Source: JAJVHZ01 sp041395385
GTDB lineage: Bacteria; Pseudomonadota; Gammaproteobacteria; JAJPIJ01
Reading direction: 5' to 3'
Length of the DNA stretch: 64,000 nucleotides
Assembly (NCBI GenBank): GCA_041395385.1
Contig: JAWLAN010000006.1
Coordinates: 463,187-527,186 of the forward strand
Positions 24,312-33,119 of this stretch are shown here, one piece after another. How positions within the stretch are numbered: the first letter of the stretch is position 1; the number at the start of each line of letters is the position of its first letter. The notes under the pieces were generated by a model. It made no database searches. It saw nothing but the letters and a program-made list of their open reading frames with translations, and was not told the origin of the DNA. The translations under genes were made by a program, and so were the position numbers.

Positions 24312-25877
24312 TCAAACGTTGGAGTCCGGGAACGAGCTCTTGCGGCGGTTGATGTAATCGAGCAGCGCCTCGTCGATCGCGGGGTCGAGCGGCGGCGCCT
24401 CGTACTCGGCCAGCATCTTCTTCCACTGCGCGTTGGCGCGCTGCGCCATGTCCTTGCCGCCCTCCGCCTCCCACTGCTCGTAGCTGTTGTTGTCTGCGAG
24501 CGGCGAGCGGTAGAAGGCGCTCTCGAAATTCATCTGCGTGTGCGTGCAGCCGAGGAAGTGCTTGCCGGGGCCGACCTCGCGCAGCGCGTCCAGCGCCTGG
24601 CCGTTCTCGGAGAGGTCCACGCCCTGCAGCATGGTGTGCATCATGCCCGCCTGGTCGCAGTCCATCACGAACTTCTCGTAGCCCATCGACAGGCCGCCTT
24701 CCAGCCATCCGGCGGTGTGAAGCACGAAGTTCACGCCGGCGAGGCAGGTCGGCAGCAGCGTCTGCGCCGCCTCGTAGGCGGCCTGCGCGTCGGCGATCTT
24801 GGAGGCGCACAGCCCGCCGCCGGAGCGGAACGGCACGCCCAGGCGGCGCGCGAGGTTCGCCATCGTGTAGAGCACCAGCGCCGGTTCCGGCGTGCCGAAG
24901 GTCGGCGCGCCCGACTGCATGGAGATCGAGGAGGCGAAGCTGCCGAGGATGCAGGGGCAGCCCGGGTTGATGATCTGCACCAGCGCCAGCCCCGCCAGCG
25001 CCTCGGCCAGCGTCTGAGCGCAGGTTCCCGCCACCGTCACCGGCGCCATGGCGCCCGCGAGGATGAAGGGCGTGACCAGCACGCCCTGGTTGTTGCGCGC
25101 ATACACCTTAAGCGCCCCGAGCATGGTGGCGTCGTAGGTCAGCGGCGAATTCACGTTGACGAGGCTGACGGTCACCGTGCGGGGCCTGCCCGTCTCCGCG
25201 TCGATCCACTGGTCGCCGAAGAGGATCTTCGCCATCTCCACCGTGTCCTCGGCGCGCGAGGGATGGGTCACGGAGCCCATGAAGGGCTTGTCGCTCAGCT
25301 TCATGTGGCTGTACACCATGTCGAAGTGCCGCTTGTTCACCGGCAGATCGACGGGCTCGCAGATGGTGCCGCCGGAGTGGTGCAGCCACGGCGTGGAATA
25401 GGCGAGCTTCACGAAGTTGCGGAAGTCCTCGATGGTGCCGTAGCGGCGGCCGTTGTCGAGGTCGCGCACGAAGGGCGAGCCGTAGGCCGGGACGAAGACC
25501 GTGTTCCTGCCGCCGATGCGCACGCTGCGCGCCGGGTTGCGGGCGTGCTGCGTGAACTCCCGCGGCGCGCTCGCCTGGATGATGGAGCGCAGCATGCCGC
25601 GCGGAAAGCGCACGCGCGTGTCCTGCACGTCGGCGCCGGCCTTGCGCCAGATCTCGAGCACCTCGTCGTCCTCGCGGAACTCCAGCCCGATCTCCTCCAG
25701 GATGGTGTCGGCGTTGCGCTCGATGAGCGCCAGTCCTTCCTCGTCCAGCACCTCGTAGTAGGGGATCCGGCGGGTGATGTAGGGCACGGAGGCGGCGGCG
25801 CGAGCCTGGCGGGCCGCGCGCTTGGCCTCGCGTCCGCCACCGCGGCGCGTACGGGTGGCCTCTTGGGTATCGGTCAT
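24312..25877 (-). CDS. Non-pyrrolysine MttB-family methyltransferase (betaine-type)
   Basis: This 521-residue enzyme of the trimethylamine methyltransferase superfamily has no in-frame amber codon, so it belongs to the non-pyrrolysine branch that includes the glycine betaine methyltransferase MtgB. Recognisable parts include LEEIGLEFREDDEVLEIWRK, GGTICEPVDLPVNKRHFD, the INPGCPCILGSFASSISMQS region, and the FGTPEPALVLYTMANLARRL and GGGLCASKIADAQAAYEAAQ stretches. The start at 25877 (MTDTQEATRTRRG) has GGAG about 8 bp upstream. The N-terminal 40 residues are arginine-rich and variable. It is transcribed convergently with the corrinoid operon and divergently from a GbdR-like regulator. Substrate glycine betaine is inferred from betAB, dgcAB and sox in the same window. 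Proline betaine or carnitine cannot be excluded. Confidence 0.88.
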   Translation of the reverse strand: MTDTQEATRTRRGGGREAKRAARQARAAASVPYITRRIPYYEVLDEEGLALIERNADTILEEIGLEFREDDEVLEIWRKAGADVQDTRVRFPRGMLRSIIQASAPREFTQHARNPARSVRIGGRNTVFVPAYGSPFVRDLDNGRRYGTIEDFRNFVKLAYSTPWLHHSGGTICEPVDLPVNKRHFDMVYSHMKLSDKPFMGSVTHPSRAEDTVEMAKILFGDQWIDAETGRPRTVTVSLVNVNSPLTYDATMLGALKVYARNNQGVLVTPFILAGAMAPVTVAGTCAQTLAEALAGLALVQIINPGCPCILGSFASSISMQSGAPTFGTPEPALVLYTMANLARRLGVPFRSGGGLCASKIADAQAAYEAAQTLLPTCLAGVNFVLHTAGWLEGGLSMGYEKFVMDCDQAGMMHTMLQGVDLSENGQALDALREVGPGKHFLGCTHTQMNFESAFYRSPLADNNSYEQWEAEGGKDMAQRANAQWKKMLAEYEAPPLDPAIDEALLDYINRRKSSFPDSNV

Positions 25878-25993
25878 GCGGGTCTCCGGTTGACGGGCTG
25901 GCACGGGTGCTTACGCAGGCCGTCTCGGGGGCGGGCGGTCTGTCGATCTGCAGCCAGTATGGATGGGGCGGGCGGGGCTGTCTGGCCATGGGG

Positions 25994-26008
25994 CGACCCG
26001 CACTTGTG
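25994..26008 (+). promoter_or_regulatory. Candidate shared operator in mttB / gbdR-like intergenic region
   Basis: CGACCCGCACTTGTG, an instance of CGACNNGCASTTGTS, lies between the divergent mttB and GbdR-like genes. It overlaps a small hairpin CCGCACTTGTGCGG. The other instances are upstream of dgcA and of betBA/porin. It may bind one of the GlxA-type regulators. Confidence 0.5.
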
Positions 26009-26111
26009 CGGAAACGTCATGTGCGGCGCGGCGTCCCGTTGAGCGGGCCCCGCGGGGGTGTGAGAATGGCCGGAAAAGGGGGCGCCGCCGCCGAGATCCG
26101 CCGCCACAGCA

Positions 26112-27095
26112 ATGACCAGAGCGATAGACAGACTTCCGGTCCGGATCGGCTTTCTGACGCTGGCGGACTACTCGATGATCGCCTTCAGCAACGCGGTCGA
26201 TCCGTTGCGGATGGCGAACCGCGAGAGCGGGCGGGAGCTCTACGCCTGGTCGGTCGTCAGCCTGGACGGCGAGCCGGTCCGCGCCAGCAACGGGCTCACG
26301 GTCTCCCCGACCATCGCCATCGGCGCCAGCCCGCCGCTGGACATGCTGTTCGTGTGCGGCGGAGTGAACGTGCAAAAGGCCGTCGACGATCGGGTCGTGA
26401 AGACCCTGCGACGCCTCGCCCGGCAGCGCGTCGCCCTCGGGGGACTGTGCACGGGCACCTACGCGCTCGTCCGCGCCGGCCTGCTCGAGGGCTATCGCTG
26501 CGCCATCCACTGGGAGAACATGGCGGCCATCCGCGAGGAGTTCCCGCGCACGATCTTCTCGCCGGAGTTGTTCACCATCGATCGCGATCGCTACACCTGC
26601 ACCGGCGGCGTGGCGCCGCTCGATCTGATGCTCAACGTCATAAGGACGCAGTTCGGCAACGATCTGGCCGCCTCCATCTCCGAGCAGTTCATCGTCGAGC
26701 GCATCCGCGACGGCCGCGATCGCCAGCACGTACCGCTGCTGGCGCGCGTCGGGCGTGGCCACGACAAGCTGGTGCAGGCCGCCGTGCTCATGGAGGCGAA
26801 CACCGAGGAGCCGATGTCGCTGGACGAGCTGGCCAGGTGCGTAGGCCTCTCGCGCCGGCAGCTGGAGCGGCTGTTCAAGAAGTACCTGGACTGCGCGCCG
26901 ACGCGCTATTACCTGGAGATCCGCCTGCGCCGGGCGCGCGAGCTGCTGCTGCAGACGGACATGTCCATCCTCGACGTCACCACCGCCTGCGGCTTCCAGT
27001 CCCCGCCGCATTTCAGCAAGTCCTACCGCGGCCTGTTCGGCCACCCGCCGAGCGCGGAGCGCGGCGGGCCGGCCGCGATGCGCCGGGCGCGCTGA
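26112..27095 (+). CDS. gbdR: GlxA/AraC-family transcriptional regulator, GbdR-like
   Basis: This 327-residue regulator is close in layout to GbdR. The amidase-like domain (about 9-180) contains GFLTLADYSMIAFSNAVDPL, MLFVCGGVNVQKA and LGGLCTGTYALVRAGLLEGY. The AraC HTH part begins at about residue 235 (EEPMSLDELARCVGLSRRQL, then TTACGFQSPPHFSKSYRGLF). It is the closer paralogue of the regulator at 778. It sits divergent to the MttB-family gene, and a candidate operator lies between them, so it probably activates betaine demethylation in response to betaine or dimethylglycine. The gbdR symbol rests on family and context. Confidence 0.85.
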   Translation: MTRAIDRLPVRIGFLTLADYSMIAFSNAVDPLRMANRESGRELYAWSVVSLDGEPVRASNGLTVSPTIAIGASPPLDMLFVCGGVNVQKAVDDRVVKTLRRLARQRVALGGLCTGTYALVRAGLLEGYRCAIHWENMAAIREEFPRTIFSPELFTIDRDRYTCTGGVAPLDLMLNVIRTQFGNDLAASISEQFIVERIRDGRDRQHVPLLARVGRGHDKLVQAAVLMEANTEEPMSLDELARCVGLSRRQLERLFKKYLDCAPTRYYLEIRLRRARELLLQTDMSILDVTTACGFQSPPHFSKSYRGLFGHPPSAERGGPAAMRRAR

Positions 27096-27240
27096 GCGGG
27101 ATCGCCGTCATCCTCCGCGCTCCCGCGGACCGGCCCGGCCGGAGCCGGCAAACGTTCCGGTGCGAGCCGCGTATTGTTGCGCAACGGTGGAGACAGTGCG
27201 CCGGCCGGCACTTGCTCGTCGCGCGGTTGTCTTAGCCTCG

Positions 27241-27678
27241 ATGAAAAGCCGATCCGACATCGCTGCCGGGACGGGCAGGCCGGGGATGCCTCGATTGCCA
27301 GCCCTGGCCCTGCTCGCCGTCTGCGCGGGCATGACGCCGCAGGCGCAGGCGGAATGCCCCGCGCCTCCCGGGAGTCTCGCCACGCAGCAGCGCGATGCGA
27401 GGCAGGCGTTGCGCCTGGAGCAGCAGATGGATCTGGATCGCGCACGCGCCCAGGGCCTGCCGTCCTCCGGGCAGCTGCGCCAGTACGAGCTCACGATCGA
27501 GCAGCGCGGGGAGCAGAAATATCTGCACGATCAGCAACGGCTCGAGCAGACGATCCGGAACGGTCGATCGAGCTCGCGTCCCGCTCAACCCGGGAGCACC
27601 GAGCAGCAATTGCAGCGCTACCGCATCGAGGACGCGGAACGGCAGCACGACTTCCGCATGCAACGGGACCAGCGCTGA
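27241..27678 (+). CDS. Hypothetical exported protein, glutamine/arginine-rich
   Basis: This 145-residue protein is not assigned to a family. A basic start is followed by a hydrophobic stretch (MPRLPALALLAVCAGMTPQA at residues 16-35) and a likely signal-peptidase site near AQA-EC. The mature part is helical and dominated by Q, R, E and D, for example RQALRLEQQMDLDRARAQ and QYELTIEQRGEQKYLHDQQR, suggesting a coiled coil. An ATG at 27286 would give a cleaner signal peptide. It stands between the regulator and the DUF6607 gene without obvious functional link. Confidence 0.65.
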   Translation: MKSRSDIAAGTGRPGMPRLPALALLAVCAGMTPQAQAECPAPPGSLATQQRDARQALRLEQQMDLDRARAQGLPSSGQLRQYELTIEQRGEQKYLHDQQRLEQTIRNGRSSSRPAQPGSTEQQLQRYRIEDAERQHDFRMQRDQR

Positions 27679-27811
27679 TCGGATCGCCCAAGGGCTGCCG
27701 AGCCGATGCGCACCCGCGTGTTCGCGTTTGTACGGGCCCGCCGGCCGGCGCGGGGAACCCCGGCCGCGCAACCGGGGTCCCACTGGCACGCATCAGAAGA
27801 GGCGACGTTCG

Positions 27812-28981
27812 ATGATCGATCTCACGACCAGCCCCGTGCGCCGCGCATGGCCTCGCGTCATCCTGTGCGTGCTCGCGATGGCGTCCGCGGGGCTGTCGCT
27901 GGTCCCGATGCTCGCGCATGCGGCCAGGCCGGCAGCCACGAACCGCCAGTTCACCTTCGCCTGGCCGTTCGCGGAGGGTGACGAGCTGGCGCCGCGCGGC
28001 GGCATCACGCGCGGGGCGCCCGTCACCCTGCAGACCGGGCCGGGCGAGGCATGGCGCCGGCTGCAGGCGCCGGGACTGACGGCCTTCGAGCGCGACCGGC
28101 GCGCCATCCTGGCGATGGCCGGGGAGTACCGCGCCAGCTTCGACTTTCTCGAGGTAGCGGGATTCACCGCCGGCCACCGGCCGACCACCCCGTATCAGAG
28201 CTGGGCCACGGAGAAGGTCTACGTACTGGCCGACGAGGGCAGGTTCATCTCGTTGCAGCACGTCCTGGTGATGCGCATGGCCGACGAAGACGGCAAGGCG
28301 GGCGAGCCGTTCGTGACCAAGCACTGGCGGCAGGAGTGGCAGTACGAGCCGGCGACCCGGTTCGCCTACCGTGGCGCGAACACCTGGGCGCGCGTCGATG
28401 TGCCCGAGGGCGAGCGCGCGGGCAGCTGGCGGCAGAGCGTGTACCAGGTCGACGATTCGCCGCGCTACGCCGGCATCGGCCGCTGGCAGCACTTCGGCAA
28501 CTATTCCACCTGGGTTAGTGGCGAGACCTGGCGGCCGCTGCCGCGCCGCGAGTTCAGCGTGCGCGACGACTACCAGGTCCTGCTCGGCACCAACCGTCAC
28601 ACCATCACGCCCAAGGGCTGGATCCACGAGGAGATGAACAACAAGGTCAGGCTCGATAGCGAGGGCAGGCCGTCCGCCGATGCCCCGGTGGTGGCGCGCG
28701 AGTTCGGCTTCAATCGCTACGAACGCATCACCGGCTACGATTTCACCCCGGGCGATCGGTACGTCGAGTCGACCGACGCGCTATGGAAGATCGTGCGGGA
28801 GGAGTGGGACACGATGCTCTACGGCGGGCAGCCGGTGCGGCTGCGCGGCGCGCCGGATCGCGACCGGATGTTCGGCCCCCTCTTCGAGATGGCCGCGGCG
28901 CTGGAAGGCGGCGAGCGGCCCGGCGATCAGGCGAAATGGCAGGCCGAGGTGCGCGCGGCCGTGCGGGAGTATCTGCGGTGA
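27812..28981 (+). CDS. DUF6607 family exported protein
   Basis: This 389-residue protein has an N-terminal hydrophobic segment (about 15-37, ending AHA) that should direct export. The mature part is rich in tryptophan and aromatic motifs, such as FTAGHRPTTPYQSWATEKVY, TKHWRQEWQYEP, SGETWRPLPRREFSVRDDY and IHEEMNNKV. It resembles the uncharacterised DUF6607 family of secreted proteins, for which no reaction is known. It lies 80 bp upstream of the sugar-dehydrogenase-like gene and may share its transcript. Confidence 0.75.
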   Translation: MIDLTTSPVRRAWPRVILCVLAMASAGLSLVPMLAHAARPAATNRQFTFAWPFAEGDELAPRGGITRGAPVTLQTGPGEAWRRLQAPGLTAFERDRRAILAMAGEYRASFDFLEVAGFTAGHRPTTPYQSWATEKVYVLADEGRFISLQHVLVMRMADEDGKAGEPFVTKHWRQEWQYEPATRFAYRGANTWARVDVPEGERAGSWRQSVYQVDDSPRYAGIGRWQHFGNYSTWVSGETWRPLPRREFSVRDDYQVLLGTNRHTITPKGWIHEEMNNKVRLDSEGRPSADAPVVAREFGFNRYERITGYDFTPGDRYVESTDALWKIVREEWDTMLYGGQPVRLRGAPDRDRMFGPLFEMAAALEGGERPGDQAKWQAEVRAAVREYLR

Positions 28982-29061
28982 ACGCCCTCCCGGTCCGCAC
29001 GTCCGGCACGGGGCCGCACGCCTTGCGCGAGGAATCTCACACAACCCGAAGGAGTCCGACC

Positions 29062-30168
29062 ATGACCCGATTGACCGCATTCCTGCTGAGCGCCCTGCTC
29101 GCCGCCTGCGCGACGGCCGACCAGGACGCGTGGCCGTTCACCGCCACGCCGGTGGCCACGTTCGACGAGCCCTGGGCGATGAGCTTCCTGCCCGACGGCC
29201 GGCTGCTGGTGACCGAGAAGCCGGGGCGGCTGCTGCTCGTCACCCAGGAAGGGAAGAAATTGCCGGTGACGGGTGAGATCCCCGAGGTCGACTACGGCGG
29301 CCAGGGCGGATTCGGCGACGTGGTGCCGCATCCGGATTTCGCGAGCAACGGGCTCATCTACCTGAGCTACGCGGAGGCCGGCCCGGGCGGCACCCGCGGC
29401 GCGGCGGTCGCGCGCGGCCGCCTCGAGCTCGGCGCCGAGGACGGAACCTTGTCGGACGTGCAGGTGATCTGGCGCCAGGATCCGAAGGTGACGGGCCGCG
29501 GTCACTACGGTCATCGCATCGCCTTCTCGCCGGACGGCCATCTCTACATCTCCTCCGGCGAGCGGCAGCACTTCGATCCGGCGCAGGACATGAGTGGGAA
29601 TCTCGGCAAGGTGCTGCGGTTGAACGACGACGGCACGATCCCGTCCGACAATCCGTTCGCGGATCGCGGCGGCGTGGCCGCGCAGGTGTGGTCGCTCGGC
29701 CACCGCAATCCGCTCGGCATCGCCTTCGACGGCGAAGGGCGTCTGTGGGAGGTCGAGATGGGGCCGGCGGGAGGCGATGAGCTGAATCTCGTCGTGCGCG
29801 GGAACAACTACGGCTATCCGATCGTCTCCAACGGCGACCACTACGACGGCACGCCGATCCCCGATCACGACGCGCGCCCGGATCTCGCCGCGCCGAAGGC
29901 GTGGTGGACGCCGGTGATCTCCCCGTCGAGCCTTTCCTTTTACACGGGCGATCTGTTCCCGGACTGGAAGGGCAGCGCCTTCATCGGCGGGCTGTCCTCG
30001 CAGTCGCTGGTGCGCATACGCTTCGACGGCGAGAACGCCGCGGAGGCCGAACGCTACGCGATGGGCGAGCGCATACGCGCGGTCCGGCAGGGGCCCGACG
30101 GGGCGCTCTGGCTGCTGGAGGACGGCAGCAACGGGCGGCTGCTGAGGCTCGCGCCCAGGCCGCGCTGA
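29062..30168 (+). CDS. PQQ-dependent sugar dehydrogenase-type lipoprotein
   Basis: This 368-residue beta-propeller protein is of the soluble aldose/glucose dehydrogenase (Asd/YliI, GSDH) family. It starts MTRLTAFLLSALLAAC with a lipobox, so it should be anchored in the outer or inner membrane facing the periplasm. Family signatures are FDEPWAMSFLPDGRLLVTEK, GGQGGFGDVVPHPDF, HYGHRIAFSPDGHLYISSG (with the catalytic histidine), LGHRNPLGIAFD and NNYGYP. The substrate is probably an aldose with PQQ as cofactor. GGAG lies 8 bp upstream of the start. It originally faced betA with 16 bp between the stops, and that junction survives at 30169-30184. Confidence 0.88.
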   Translation: MTRLTAFLLSALLAACATADQDAWPFTATPVATFDEPWAMSFLPDGRLLVTEKPGRLLLVTQEGKKLPVTGEIPEVDYGGQGGFGDVVPHPDFASNGLIYLSYAEAGPGGTRGAAVARGRLELGAEDGTLSDVQVIWRQDPKVTGRGHYGHRIAFSPDGHLYISSGERQHFDPAQDMSGNLGKVLRLNDDGTIPSDNPFADRGGVAAQVWSLGHRNPLGIAFDGEGRLWEVEMGPAGGDELNLVVRGNNYGYPIVSNGDHYDGTPIPDHDARPDLAAPKAWWTPVISPSSLSFYTGDLFPDWKGSAFIGGLSSQSLVRIRFDGENAAEAERYAMGERIRAVRQGPDGALWLLEDGSNGRLLRLAPRPR

Positions 30169-30184
30169 GCGTCCGCTCTGCTGT

Positions 30185-30363
30185 TTAGACGGCGGCCCGG
30201 CTCGGGACGCGCGGCGTCGTGCGGCGGCCGCCGGCGCCGTGATCGAGCTGGCGCAGCGGCGTGCCCGGCCGCTGCCGCGTCTGCCAGTCCTCCGCCACGC
30301 GGTAAGGCGCCTCCGAGCGCTGCAGCATGCCCTTGCCCTTGATGTGATCGGCGGCCTTCTCGC
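30185..30363 (-). pseudogene. betA: Displaced native 3' end of betA
   Basis: On the minus strand this stretch reads in the betA frame through ADHIKGKGMLQRSEAPYRVA and GTPLR and then continues QLDHGAGGRRTTPRVPSRAA to a TAA at 30185. The first 112 bp (30252-30363) are identical to the 3' part of the intact betA at 54821-54932. The last 67 bp are the presumed ancestral C-terminus, no longer attached to the gene. It marks where betA ended before the island arrived. Confidence 0.85.
30252..30363. repeat. Left direct repeat (attL-like) of the island
   Basis: This 112-bp sequence is identical to 54821-54932 in the same orientation. Identity stops abruptly at both ends: G versus A before it, and G versus C after it. 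It contains codons for the betA segment around KGKGMLQRSEAPYRVAEDWQ. Confidence 0.9.
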
Positions 30364-31052
30364 GGGCGTCTCGGGCGCACGGGTGCTGGAACTAATCGCA
30401 GCGTCAGGTTCCCGATATGCTCGGCCTTCCAGATCAATTGCAGGAGCGATCCAACGACACCGATGAATACGGTGTTCGCCTGCAGGGTCCGTGATGACGC
30501 GAGGATTCGGGCGGGCCCTTGCGGAGTTGGAGTCTCTGGAAAGAGCGATTTAGTCGAGAACGCGATGCCAGCCGATTCCTTCCAGCTCATTGATATCCAT
30601 CTATTGCAGAGAGGTGGCCAAGAGTTTGACGCAGGCCTCGGCGGGGAACACGGAATCCGTGTTCATTAATGGGGCCGGTGACGGGTAGCCGGAACGCCTC
30701 GGCAATCCAGCACGTCGTCGGCGCCCGCACGGACAGGAACGCAAGGATCTCGTCAGGCGAATCATCGCGGCGCAGCTCCGGGCGCGCCGGCGAATTGCAC
30801 CGTCCGGCTGCTACGTGCACCCGCGCCATTCGCGAGCGCCATTGACTGCAATCAAGTGAGCGGCACTTTACCGAACCCACGCGTTGACATGTGAGCAGCT
30901 CTAAAGTTGTAGCCTGTGCAAATGTACAAAAGAGAATGCCTCGGTGTCGTCGAAATTAGGTATTAGCGTTGAATGCCATCAAATCCTTACGACCGTCGGG
31001 TTCACGCCTTGACTCGCGAGCGGCTCCCACAACGGACAGTTCGACGTACGCG
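30364..31052. other. Non-coding or decayed island edge
   Basis: No gene could be recognised in these 689 bp. Short open frames exist on both strands but end abruptly and match nothing known to me. The last 150 bp are A+T-rich, including a CTCTAAAGTTGTAGCC word at about 30899-30914 that resembles operators of MerR regulators. It could be the promoter area of the MerR gene that follows. Confidence 0.4.
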
Positions 31053-31502
31053 ATGAATGCGACCGTCACCAGAGCCGGGAGACAGGTCAAGACCATGTGC
31101 GTGAGCGACGTGGCCCAGGAATGTAATGTCAGAGCGGACACCGTGCGTTACTACGCGCGCATAGGTCTGGTGCGACCGAACCGGAGAAGCAACGGGTATC
31201 GGCAATTCGGCGGCCCGGACATACAGCGGCTGAACTTCATTCAGCGTGCCGTGAACCGCGGTTGTACCCTGGGGGAAATCCGCAAGATTCTGGGCTACAG
31301 CAATTCCGGGAAATCCCCGTGCCCCATGGTGCGCGAAACTCTCGAAAGGCGAATCAAGGAGAACAGACAGCGGCTCAAGACGCAGCTAAACCTGCAACGA
31401 CGCATGGAACAGGCACTTAAGGGCTGGTCATCCATGCGAGGTGGAGTGCCAAATGGTGAGTCCGTCTGTCGGCTCATCGAGGCTCTCGGTGCCGGTTCGT
31501 GA
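31053..31502 (+). CDS. MerR-family regulator, heavy-metal type
   Basis: This 149-residue regulator has the MerR winged helix at about 15-80 (CVSDVAQECNVRADTVRYYA, then YRQFGGPDIQRLNFIQRA). A GCTLGEIRKILGYSN segment and a dimerisation helix to about 135 follow. The loop KSPCPMVRETLERR carries one cysteine, and another lies near the end (SVCRLIEALGAG), both possible metal ligands. The start is uncertain: ATG at 31095 gives a more usual MerR length (135 residues). It is probably a metal sensor for one of the island's resistance genes. Confidence 0.85.
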   Translation: MNATVTRAGRQVKTMCVSDVAQECNVRADTVRYYARIGLVRPNRRSNGYRQFGGPDIQRLNFIQRAVNRGCTLGEIRKILGYSNSGKSPCPMVRETLERRIKENRQRLKTQLNLQRRMEQALKGWSSMRGGVPNGESVCRLIEALGAGS

Positions 31503-31963
31503 GCGTCAGGTTTCCCGCGCCGCAGATATTTTACCCCCACCACGCGGCGGCCAGATGTGGGCACGATCCGGACGGAGCACCGAATGACCGAGCAGAGGGT
31601 ATCTCGAGCAGGGAGGGAGGTGATCAGTACGGCAATCACGCGTCGCCCGGCCTCGGCGTTGCCATTTGCATCTGAAGGTGGCGCCGCTGTCGGTCATCGG
31701 CGACTCGACACTGCTCGAGCGCCCACAACCCGGGAACCCTTGGGAACCTCCACGGACCGCTGGCTCGGCACCAGACCCGTGGTCGCAAATGCCGGCGCGG
31801 TCGCAGTGCTGTGGTCGCGCTGCCTCGCCATTCCCTCGGCGCGCGGTGCGGCGTCCGCGCTGGGCCGGCCGGCTCTCGTCGCCTGGATGCTTCGGAAGGC
31901 GCGCCGCGCGTCTGGTCCGTGCGACCGTTTGGCCGGCGAACTCGTCCACGGGGGGCGTCGGCG
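31503..31963. other. No recognisable gene
   Basis: This stretch holds only overlapping arginine- and proline-rich frames with no family resemblance. It may be a decayed gene or the 5' region of the lycopene-cyclase-domain gene. Confidence 0.4.
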
Positions 31964-32707
31964 GTGAACTACCATTATGTCTGGTTCATCTGGTCGAGTG
32001 CGTTTCTCCTCCCGTGGGCTGCGTTGTATCTGCTGTTTCCCGCACATCGCCGACCAATGCTCATGACCAGCGTGTTTACAGCTCCGTTCGGTCTAACCGA
32101 GCCATTGTTCGTTCCCGAGTACTGGAATCCTCCAAGCCTGTTCGATCTCGCGCAGAAGACCGGCTTTGACATCGAGAGCCTCATCTTCACCTTCGGCATA
32201 GGTGGCGTGGGCGCGGTCTTGTACAACGTCCTGACCGGCCGCCGGCTGCAGCGCGTGGAAGCCGCGGAGCGACATCACCACAGGCATCGCTTGCATCTGG
32301 CGGCCTTGCTGGTCCCTGTGGTTGTGTTCCCCCTCTTGTACCTACTGCCATGGAACGCGATCTATCCCGGCGTCCTTGCCATGCTCGCGGGAGCCATTGC
32401 AGCAGTCCTGTGCCGTCCGGACCTCAAACTCAAAACGCTGGTCGGCGGTTGTGTATTTCTCGGCTACTACCTGATCTTCATGCTCGCGCTCAAGTGGCTG
32501 GCACCGGGGTACGTCGAATCGGTATGGAACCTGGATGCTCTGACCGGCATCGCGCTATACGGCATGCCGCTGGAAGAGCTGCTATTCGGATTCGCCTTTG
32601 GCGCCTACTGGGCTGGCGTGTACGAGCACGTTACCTGGCATCGGCCGGTGGCGGAGACGCCGCCACGGCGCGAGCAAGTGGAAATCGCGGAAAAGGCGCG
32701 AGTTTGA
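31964..32707 (+). CDS. Lycopene cyclase domain-like membrane protein
   Basis: This 247-residue polytopic membrane protein has about seven hydrophobic segments. VNYHYVWFIWSSAFLLPWAA, RRPMLMTSVFTAPFGLTEPL with the acidic FVPEYWNPPSLFD loop, and the late GIALYGMPLEELLFGFAFGA are typical of the lycopene cyclase domain (CrtYcd/CarR-like, PF18916). The EE in PLEELLF corresponds to conserved acidic residues. It starts at a GTG. No other carotenoid gene is nearby, so it may modify a different polyisoprenoid or be an orphan. The family call is firm, the substrate unknown. Confidence 0.75.
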   Translation: MNYHYVWFIWSSAFLLPWAALYLLFPAHRRPMLMTSVFTAPFGLTEPLFVPEYWNPPSLFDLAQKTGFDIESLIFTFGIGGVGAVLYNVLTGRRLQRVEAAERHHHRHRLHLAALLVPVVVFPLLYLLPWNAIYPGVLAMLAGAIAAVLCRPDLKLKTLVGGCVFLGYYLIFMLALKWLAPGYVESVWNLDALTGIALYGMPLEELLFGFAFGAYWAGVYEHVTWHRPVAETPPRREQVEIAEKARV

Positions 32708-32750
32708 GGTCCGCCCCGAGGGTAAATGCGATTCAACGGAGGAATGTCTG

Positions 32751-33119
32751 ATGAGAAGCGCAATGAAGCCGGTGCACGCTGCAGTGCTCGGCGCTGTTTT
32801 GATCGGAGCGGCAGTGATTCCGCCCGGCACCATGGCGGACGTGGCGATTGAACGACTAATCGAGATCGCGAGGACCAAGGCGAATCACGAGGCCATCGCC
32901 GCACACTACGAACAGGAGGCGGCATTGCTTCGACAGAAGGCGGAAGAGCACGCGCGCTTGGCCTTCTTGTACCGCCGTGGCCTCGAAGGGACCCATGGGA
33001 ACGGGGAACGGCTCGCGGAGCATTGCGAGGGTCTTGTCGAGAAATACAGGGCGGCGGCCGAGGAGAACGTCGAGTTGGCCATTCTGCACCGGGGATTGGC
33101 CGCCCAGGCCGCGGAGTGA
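32751..33119 (+). CDS. Small exported helical protein, paralogue of the next gene
   Basis: This 122-residue protein has a signal peptide (hydrophobic 8-28) and a helical mature part with the pattern KANHEAIAAHYEQEAALLRQ, AEEHARLAFLYRRG, then LAEHCEGLVEKYRAAAEEN and ELAILHRGLAAQAAE. GGAGG lies 7 bp before the ATG. The same arrangement of His, Glu and Cys recurs in the product of 33297-33662. The histidines and single cysteine at fixed spacing suggest metal or haem binding. No function is known. Confidence 0.75.
   Translation: MRSAMKPVHAAVLGAVLIGAAVIPPGTMADVAIERLIEIARTKANHEAIAAHYEQEAALLRQKAEEHARLAFLYRRGLEGTHGNGERLAEHCEGLVEKYRAAAEENVELAILHRGLAAQAAE

Noticed and set aside
24312..25877. Pyrrolysine-containing trimethylamine methyltransferase
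   Set aside because: The frame has no internal amber codon. No pyl genes are in the window.
30054..30590. Minus-strand gene spanning the left island boundary
   Set aside because: It reads through the sugar-dehydrogenase end, the betA remnant in a shifted frame and the island edge. It is a chance frame.
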